Assembly (NCBI RefSeq): GCF_027244095.1
Contig: NC_069657.1
Span: forward strand, 307,843,674-307,907,673
Length of the DNA stretch: 64,000 nucleotides
Source of the DNA: Hemicordylus capensis
Lineage: Eukaryota; Chordata; Lepidosauria; Squamata; Cordylidae
Reading direction: 5' to 3'
A model generated the notes under the pieces. It had not been told where the DNA came from. It ran no database searches and saw only the letters and a program-made list of their open reading frames with translations. Positions 1 to 9,800 of this stretch are shown one piece after another (within the stretch, counting starts at the first letter, position 1; each line of letters opens with the position of its first letter). Position numbers and translations under genes: made by a program.

Positions 1-639
1 CTCCACACAAAACACAAGGCAATTGGTCCAGATCTCAAAGTGTTGCATTGGAGTTATGATGCTAATACCAAAAAAATTATCTTGCAAAATCAGAAAGACA
101 CCTTGTGCAAACAGAAGCTGCTCGTGTGAAGTGCCTCTGCCAATGTCACTGAATTCCTCCTACCTCTGAACCCACATGACATCCTGCTTTTAAGGGTTCC
201 CTAACTCTCAGGAACAACTTTTTAGGGGGCACAAGGGGCAGGAAACTCTCCTGCAAGCTTCCTTCTGCTTACACTTGCCTGGATACAGTTTAAGGCTAGT
301 TACAGCAAAAGGGATCTACATGGTGGAAGTCAACCTGATACACTCTCAAAAGAGTAAAAAGCAAATATTGGCTGAATGTTACATCTGAAAATCATCAGTG
401 AAATAAGCTTCATTACCAAGATATGAAGAGAAAAAAAGCTGTTTTTTCCTCCTGTGTTTGGACATTTACACAATCTATTTTGAGCTATTTTTTGAAGCTT
501 ATAACACTGTTAAGAGCAAGCTAGCAAGCACTGTAGATTTCACTATAAGCATATTATTCATGCTTGGAATGAAACAGTAGACTTCACAGTAAACTAACTT
601 GTTAGATTTAAGCAATTCCAATATACTTTCATACCAGAC
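1..639. other. Flank downstream of COX7A2; nothing recognised
   Basis: AT-rich sequence without a long ORF or recognisable repeat. Confidence 0.4.
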
Positions 640-796
640 AGCAATGTAAAGCCTGCTTTATTGACTGCAGCGTACAACATTTCAACTCAATAAATATTGA
701 TCCCAAACACATAAGTCATTTATGACAAGGTCCCTGAAGAGAGTAATGGAATGGGACAGAGAGATGCTATTCCGAGAGGCATTCTGTAAACTGAAG
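640..796 (-). other. COX7A2: COX7A2 3' UTR with poly(A) signal
   Basis: About 150 bp follow the stop codon before a minus-strand AATAAA (657-662 on the plus strand), the likely cleavage signal. The exact end is inferred. Confidence 0.6.
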
Positions 797-855
797 TCAT
801 TTCTGTTTCTTGGGCATAGCAGCCATGAAGAGCTCATAAACAACATAGCCGGCTC
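797..855 (-). CDS. COX7A2: COX7A2 coding exon 4 (C-terminus)
   Basis: The acceptor is TTCTGCAG at 856-863. The exon encodes the last 19 residues (AGYVVYELFMAAMPKKQK after a split Gly codon) and a TGA stop at 797-799. It contains the distal part of the single transmembrane helix and the basic C-terminal tail. Confidence 0.93.
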
Positions 856-3800
856 CTGCAGAAAAAAACCCATACAATATTAGCATAGACAGGGCATGCA
901 CACCAAAAATCTGATAGCAAGTTCTTATAAGTATAAGCTTTCCTGTAAGGGTAGTGCATTAATTGCTCTAGTGTTAAGACAAATTCCAGGATGAGTTATT
1001 AATTCTCATCTGGTTAAAGGGAGTTAACAAGGAACACTGAATGCCATCGTTTTTCCATTTCTTGGAGATCAGAGCAGGTGAGCATTGGGGGGAAATCATG
1101 ATGTAAAAAGCTGAATTCAATGAAGTCTAAAAAATACGGATTTACTGCAATTATTATAGTCCTAAATCTTAGCGTTTTCAAAAATCCTGTTATTAAGTGC
1201 TTCAAGTATGCCATTTTAGCAACTACACTTTTAAAAACTTCAGTTCACATACAAGAGTTTCTGTCTCAGACTTCAGGTTCTTAAGAGCATTTCCAACAAA
1301 CAATTTTTAAAAGTGGACACAAAGTGCAAAATCAAGTCAAATAGCTAAGTGAAGTTGGCATCATTAAGAAGGCTTAAAGTGCACAAACTTGAATGGAAAA
1401 CTAGGGATTAAGATTCTAATCAATATCCACTAAATAAAATTAGACCTTGGGCTCCTTTGTGATGAAGTCTGCACAAACCTCAAACATGTCCTTAAGAGAA
1501 ACAGTTGGATATGAGAGAAGTATAAATTATATCCATAACAGCATTTTAAGAACAGATTGAGAGGATGAGGTAGAATACACTGTGCACTTGGAGGATTACA
1601 TACAGAAGCTATGGAAGATTTTAACTACAGCTGATAAAGGCTGCTACTCACAAGGACACCAAAGGCAGAAGAGTTTCTTAAAGGGGATAAAAATGGTGGA
1701 TATGAAACATAAATCAAGTTAAGGAAAGATACCAAAACATTGCATTCCTACTTCAGTCATGTGCACAGGAACCGGGGAGTACAGTCATCCTTCACCAACT
1801 GCAGGTTTCCCAATCATGATTTTGAGTATTCGCAACCAAGAAATTGTGGCAGGTCTCTCCAACCGTGACCTGAGTGTTCACTATTTGGCAAGTTATTTTT
1901 TCCCCCGTGGGGGTGGGTGTGTGATTTTCAGGGTCATTTTGGGGGGTCAGGAGTGGGTCCCCCTCACTCCTCTTACTGACTCCTGCTGACTTGGGGGGAT
2001 TTCCCCCTATTTTTAAACTGTATTTTGCAGTCCTTTCATGACCACGATTCCCCTAACCCTGTTTGCCATTGATTTCAATGGCTCTCCAACCACGAATTCA
2101 CCAACTGGAGGTTTTTCCTGGAACGGAACCTTTGCAGTTTACGAGGAATGACTGTAGCCTTTCTCTTTTAAAAGTGAAGCTACTGAAGAACAGGATGGCT
2201 CAGTTCCTATTTTCTGTCAAACCTTACCAAAAACAGTAAGGAGCATAGTGGTTCGATACAACAGTGCATCAGTTATTCCACCCTTCAGGTAAACTGGAAG
2301 GCCATTATCTTCCTAATACAAAAAACAAATACAGAATAAGCGCATTAGTTTAGGACAACTTGTCTACAGACAAGATTCCCCCACCATTTTCATGAATTGT
2401 TACAATACTGCAATGCTAAATCCTCCCTATGATGGATGATCAGCTCCAAGCAGTCTTGAAGGTAACAGATTATCTAGACACATTTCAAACTGGCTACAGG
2501 GCAGGCTGTGGGGTTGAGACGGCCTTGGTTGGCCTGAAAGATGACCTTTGCCAGGAATTGTCAGAGGAAGTGTGACTCTGCTGGTTCTTTTGGATCTCTC
2601 AGTGGCTTTCAATACCATCAACCATGGTATCCTTCTGGATCACCTGAGGAATTTGGGGATAGGAAGCACTGTTTTATAGTGGTTCCGCTCCTATGTCTTG
2701 GCAGATTTCAGATGGTGGTGCTTGGTGACAGTTGTTCTTCAAAACAGGAGCTGTTATATGGAGTCCTTCAGGGCCCAATTCTGTCACCAATGCTTTTTAA
2801 CATCTATATGAAACCACTGGGTGAGGTCATCAGGGGATTTGGTGCTGAGTGTTAGCAATATGCTGATGACACCCAAATCTATTTCTCCTTGTCATCAATA
2901 TCAGGAAATGGCATTAGCCCCTTAACTGCCTGCCTAAAGGCAGTAATGGGCTGGATGAGGGATAAAGAACTGAAGCTGAATCCAAGCAAGAGGGAGGTGC
3001 TCATTGTTGGGGGTTGTAATCTCCAAGACTGGATAGATCCTCCTGTTCTCGACAAGATTACACTCCCTCAGAAAGAAAAGAACAGGTTTGAAGTTTATTG
3101 GGAGTGCTCTTGGATCCTGGTCTCACCCTGGTGCCTCAGCTTGAGGCTGTGGCCAGGAGTGCTTTTTAACAGCTGCGATTGATCAGACAACTCCGCCCAT
3201 TATCCGAGGAGAATGACTTGAGAACAGTGGTACACCAGTATCCTCCAGGTTGGACTAATTCAGGGTTGATCAACTTCAGCCCTCCTGCAGATGTTGGCCT
3301 ACAACTACTAAGGATGTGCACGGAACTGGTTTGGAGGTCAGCGGGCCTAAGCTTTCCCCCACAATCAAACAACTGGCTGGCATCGCAACCAAGGCCACTT
3401 TTCAAGCAGTGTAATATTTGTGGGTTGAAGGTCAAGTACAAACACCAAGTTCTCAAGTCTTCAGAAAGATGAGGAATGTTCCCCTCAGAAAAGGAAGGCA
3501 CTCTTCACCAGGCTCAGGGACATTGCTCATTTTGAAATATGAACCCTAGATGAGTTCCAGAATTTTTGGAAATAAAAAGGTGGCAAGCTTCCATAGGGAC
3601 TCCCAGCACTGTACTTGCTGTGGGGTGGAAGGGTCTCCACATGATCCAACATGGTGCTCAGAACATACTCTGGGATCTTCTAAAAAGTATCAGTTTTTGC
3701 AATTAGAGCCCAGTGGATTATGCTGTTTAAACTTGACCTAGTTCTGTTCCACTTGTTTTGTTCCCACTGGTCAAATGCCTGTCCTGTCTACTGTGCAACC

Positions 3801-6800
3801 AATTTGAGAAGCTGTGGCTCAGTATTTTAGCCCCCATTTGGGAAATATTGATTTTAATGCAAGGGTAGTGGTAGCTAACAATAGGCATTGTAAAATGTTA
3901 AGTTAATGATTAATGATTACGCAAATCAGTGCTAGTAGCCACTAATAAGACCAAGACAACACAGAAGTATTGCACTGGACTCTAGAATACATCATTTTAC
4001 AGCTTCAGTTTTCTAGCAAATTAATGACTCATTAATTTGCTAGATGACTGAAGCAAGATGACCAGCCAATACAGCTATCTGTATAAGTTACCAAGCATGC
4101 TCAGTCAAATTCCAACTGATGAGTTCAAGCAACAAGTCACAGAGCAGGGCTGTACGAGAAAAGTAGAACCTACTTTTCCAGGTGCATCCAGCAGCTACTG
4201 TTTTGCACAAGTTTTGCTTGTGCTTACCTCTGTTGCTTAACATTTCACATAGAACTACTATGCATTCAGATTATATATGCACACACAGAAATATGCTGCT
4301 GAATTTCAGAATATTTAGCACAGCTAGGAAAATGAGACTACACAGATGAGTTACTTAAGACATCAAGTCATAAGGGATTCAATGCTAAGTCGCATGAGGG
4401 TTGCTAAATATTGTCAGCTCATGCCTGAAAGAGGAAGCATAAAATCCAGACAGAATATAGTTCTAGATTACAAAATATCATACATTTTCATCAGAACAGG
4501 CATGTAACCAATACCTGGAAACGTTTCTGGTGTTCCGGAACCCTGTTTGCCATCTGCCTGCGTGAAGCAGTGCTGATGGTTCTCTGGGAAATGTGGCGAA
4601 GAGTCTGCAACAAGAACACAAAGTACTTCATGTTGGTCTCTCTCAAAAGCTACAATTCAATGCATGCATACTTCAAATCAATCACCAAACACTGGTTTCG
4701 ACAAAGCGTGGTTAATAACACCAATGCACACAGAATGTTGTATCACCAGAAGGGAGCAGGAAATAAAGTGGGATACAGATACAAGCTCATGCAGTACTAC
4801 TCCCAACTGGTTAACCATGCTCAACCTTCAAGCAGCATTATGTCTACATAAGACTTCAGAGTGAACCTGGAAGTTTTTCACGCCCGGCTTGTAATTCACA
4901 TCTCCTCCAGAATGGAAGGGATGCATTCACATATAGGCCAAACTTACCCCAAAGTCCCTGCAAGCTATCGGGGAGCACTTCACACATGATTCGGAACACT
5001 TCACACACGATTGCACGTTAGAGTGCAGCCCAATTTATATCTGGGGTTTAAACAATCCTTTTTGCACATTGGTTTGTTGGGGCAATGTAGAACTCTCAGT
5101 AAAGCCTCTCAGGAAACACGTGGTAAAGTCTGCTGCCCGAGAAAGCTCCAGTGACGTTTTTCAAACTGCTGCTGCTATGGGCTTCATTCATTAACACCCC
5201 TGCTTATGCTGGATCATTTTCAACATGATCATTACTTCCAGATATTCTATGGCTTGGTGCTTCTCAAGAAGGTGTGGGCAGGCAGATTGTTATAGAGATG
5301 TTATGCTTTCTCTAAAAACGGGGCAACTTATTTCACGACAGAAAGAGTACATATGGATATAAACTGAAGGGTCAAGAACAGCAAAACGAGAGATCCGCTG
5401 AGTCAGGAAATGGATTAAGAATCTCTGAATAGAATATGCCTTATGTAGTCCAATATAAGGAGAAAGTGTGGTGTTCGTTGTTTACAGTACTCCCAGTTAC
5501 CCATTCATTTGTGAAAAATGAGTGACAAAACTATAGAAAGCCTGATATTGTATTGCTTTTTTGTTGTTAGAGTTGTACAGATCAAGCAGTAGAAAATGCT
5601 ATACAAAAATAATTCTTTACAGCAAATCTAACACTGGCTCTGTACTTCTATAGCATATCCAATTGGTTTGACAGAATTCCTTCACAAAAATACATCAGAA
5701 ATCAGTGTTAGAAGTTCTAAACATTTGTCCAAGCCTTGAATGAAGTTGGAATTCAGGACAACAGCCATAGTATTTTTATCATGTTAAGTTAGATTCTGAA
5801 CTATATGTTTAACTATCGGATATCATAAAACAGCATCAAGTTAACAGCAATGAAGCATGTTACTAGGCCTGTGCTGCCTAAGAAGTGTCAGATTTGCTCC
5901 AGTCTAGCCCAACAGAGAAATTGTTGGGAGGGCCAACTTGCCCCTACCCCCCAAAAAGTTGGATTTCTGATCTGACACCACATTCCTATTGGGCCCAGTT
6001 TAATTAGGGGTGTGCACAAATGGGTTCGTGCACTCCCAGGAGGTGGGGGGGGTGTTGCCTTTAAGAAGCAGGGAGGATGTCCATCCCCACCGCCCACATT
6101 TTCCCCACCAGTGCTGTCACCAAAAAAGTTGGCGACAGTGACAACAGTGCTGTGTACCTCCTTGCAGCCCTGTTCAGCATCATACCAGAAGTGGCCAGTG
6201 CATGTGCAGGGGATGGGCACCCTCCCAGCTCCTTAAAGGTAACCCCCCACACCGCTGAAGTGGCCCCAAAACCGGTTTGTGTACTTTCCTAAGTTTAACA
6301 GCCTGCAGGGCACCTTTCAGCTGAGGTGCACGGGGCGGGGGATTTGAAAGTTAATTGGCCAATCCAGTGCCTCTCAGGTGAGGTGCACTGCATGGGCCTC
6401 TTAACTTTAAAAATAGCCCATGCAATGCCTTTAAAAGTTAAATGGCCAGTGAGCCACCTCTCAGCTGAGGCAGACTGCTGTCATTTAACTTGGCTGCAAA
6501 ACAGTGGTCCCTCTAATCTTTTTCATCGCTGTGCAGAATGAGATTTGTTCTGGGCAGCAGTATCAAGACATTGTGTGTATATGCATTCAGAATGGGGCCT
6601 TCCTGATTCAACCTGAGCAGGATCTAAAATGAATTGAGCAGACATCCGAAAACTTGTGAGAATGTACACACCTTAGAGGGAACAGTGCTCCAAAAGGAAT
6701 ATCAGAACTCCAATAGAGATCAGACATGACAGTGGGGAGCTCAGTTGGACGTTTCAACTGATGGGGCTCCCTGCTAATGTCTGAATTTATTCCAATAATA

Positions 6801-9800
6801 ACAGAGGCATATTGAGTGAGGTTCAACATGCCTGTTAGACAGGCACAACTGCACAGCCCTACAATTTGCCACTAGAACACCCTTCAAATGATCCCAGCTG
6901 ACAAAATCTGTCCAGCTTATATCAGAAGCCAATTCTGTATCTAACACCCCTCAGGTAATGTTCTTAAATGATCTAACATCAGCCATGTTATTGAGAGTTC
7001 ATTTCTGTCCAGTATTTGATTACCATTTTAGTCCCAATGGTTACAATAATCTCTCTCTGTATGCACATGTACCTGCTGAGGACAACATGTATCTCTCAGC
7101 CTAATCTACCTCACATGGTTGTTGTGAGGATAAAAATAACCATGTACACAGCTCTGAGAAAGAGCGGGATAGAAGTGTAATAAATAAAATAAATACTTAG
7201 CCTGTTTCTGCAAAGATCTCGATCTCTCTCACACACCCCACTACACAAACACACACCACTCTGGAATTTTGCTTTTGCTAATCCGCTTGCTCCTTCTTAA
7301 CCTACTTCAAGACTCAAAAGTATCTTCCCTAAATGCCTGCTTGGTGGAGGTAATGGGCTGGATGAGGGATAACAAACTGAAGTTGAATCCAAATAAGACG
7401 GAAGTACTGACTGTGTGGGGTCAGGACCCAAGAGATGGTTTAGAGCTGCCTGTTCAAGATAGGGTTACACTCCCCTTGAAAGATCAGGTACATAGCTTGG
7501 GAGTGCTCCTGGACCCAAAGCTCTCCCTGGTTTCGGCGGTGGCCAGGGGAGCTTTTTATCAGCTTCTGCTAATACGTCAGCTATGTCCATTTCTAGAGGT
7601 GAATGACCTTAAAACAGTGGTACATATGCTGGTAACCTCCAGACTGGACTACTGTAATGCACTCTATGTGGGGCTAACCCTAACCCTATAAAGCCCTTAA
7701 TGGTTTGGGACCAGGCTATTTAAGAGAGCGCCTCCTTTTTCATGAACCTCCCGGCTTTTACGATCTTCTGGAGAGGTCCGATTAGGGTTGCCACTAACTT
7801 GTCCGGTGGCAATCCAGGACCGGGCTTTCTCTGTGGCTGCCCCAGGGCTTTGGAATATGCTCCCTGCTGAAATAAGAGCATCTCCTTCTCTGTTTGTTTT
7901 CAGGAAGACCCTCAAAACCTTCCTGTTCTTGCAAGCTTTTAATTAGAATTTTAATAATTTTAATAATTTGTTTTATATTGTTTTTATCGTGTTTTATGTA
8001 TTTTAACCTGTGATTTTTATGTTGGGATTTGTACACCACCTAGAGATTTACATATCAGGTGGTATAAAAATATGATAAATTGATAAATAATAAATAAAAG
8101 TTTTGCTGCACCACTTGAATATTAGAATGTAGTTTGAAACAGCAAAAAATATAGTCATAGAGGGAATGCAAATGATACCTATATTTGAAAGGCAATGAAG
8201 CGTTCATTATTGGTGCTGCAAACATCTATATTTAATTCTCCAAGGCATATCCATGGCTAATCCCATGTGAGGCAGCTCTCGCGAGAGTTCGCGAACAGAA
8301 GCACTGTGGTGATTGGGCAGTGGGGATTCCATATGCAGATAGGGAGGAGGAGCCTGTGATGGTTAAGGTTAGTTGGACTGCAACTGTTACTGATCAGAAG
8401 ATGTTCTTGATTGTGGAGGAGAGAAATCTCTCTTTTTCATTCATATATATTTATATATATAGTGGGCAGGGGTCCGCGAAGAGAGGGGTTGTGAGGGAAG
8501 AAAGAGACCTTTCAGGAGGAGGAGGCTGCCGTTGTGTGAATTAGATAATGAAACAAGATCTGTTAACTCAGGGAGGGAGGGAGAGAGAGAGAGAGAGAGA
8601 AGGGAGGGCAAGGGACCAGCCCGAGCCTGTCAGCAACCTGAGGGGAGTGACCGACCATGGTGGCGGCAGCAAGGAAGGGCCTAATCAACCACTGCTGCTG
8701 TTTGGGGCTACTGAGGCCATTGGCGGAGGGAGGCAGGAAGGCAAGGGACGGGCCCAGGCCTGTCAGTGGCCTGAGGGGAACAAGTTGCCATGGCAGCGGC
8801 AGCAGTGAGGAAGGGCCCGGTCAACCGTTGCTGCTCCTGTGGGGAGGAGCAGGAGTGGGGAGGTCTCTGGCGATAGGGGGCTGCAGCTTGGCTAACAGGT
8901 GTCACAACACTGCAGCCATGACCAAGAGGCGTGAGGGGAATGGAAGCAACAGAACTGAGGAAGAGCAGCAGGAGTGCAACTCAAGTGAGGGTGGAGAGAT
9001 CTCTGAGGTGAGTGGGGCTGTGGCAGGTGGTGAGGGGAGCAATCAAGTACTAGCTCACAGATACTCTGTGTAGGTTAAGCTAGTTATAACTTTTACTGCA
9101 AAGTATGTTTTATTCTGTGACATCTGCACTGAAATTACAAAGTCAGTTTTCACCAAGTCTATGCCCACAACTAGCCACTTCATGCACCTTATCAAGGTCT
9201 TCAAACATTCAGCATGTTGAGCCTTCTGCAGTGTTTTTAGCACAATCACAGCTAGAGTCAATAACCTCAGTGACAAGATGAGATCTCAACATTTACAACT
9301 CTGCCAACCAACCTCTCCCTACTATGCTTTTTAATATTGCTTATGTTTTGTATCAATTAGACAAGAAGTTGATCATTTCTAATCAGAACACATATGAGTG
9401 TTCCTTAATATATATCCCACCTTTCCCCTTAAATAAGAAGTTTAGAGACATAGTTTACAGCAAAGCAAGACAGAAAGCAGATACTTTGTCATAATATAAT
9501 CCTCACTGTAGAACTGTGGTCCTCCAGCTGTTGCTGGACTACAAACTCCCTGACTACTGGCCACTGTGGCTGAGGATGATGGCAACTGTAGTCCAACAAT
9601 AGCTGAAGGGTCAAATTGGGCAGTCCCGATATAGTGGAAATTTTGATCCTTGAGCTCTTGGAAGTCCAATCCTATACATGTTTCCTGGAAAGCAAGCCCC
9701 ACTACATTCAGTGCATTGCACGTATGTGTGTACAGGGCTGAAGTCTAAACATCAAGTGTATATTGATAACTGTACTGAAGGAGACTGCCAAACATTGAAT

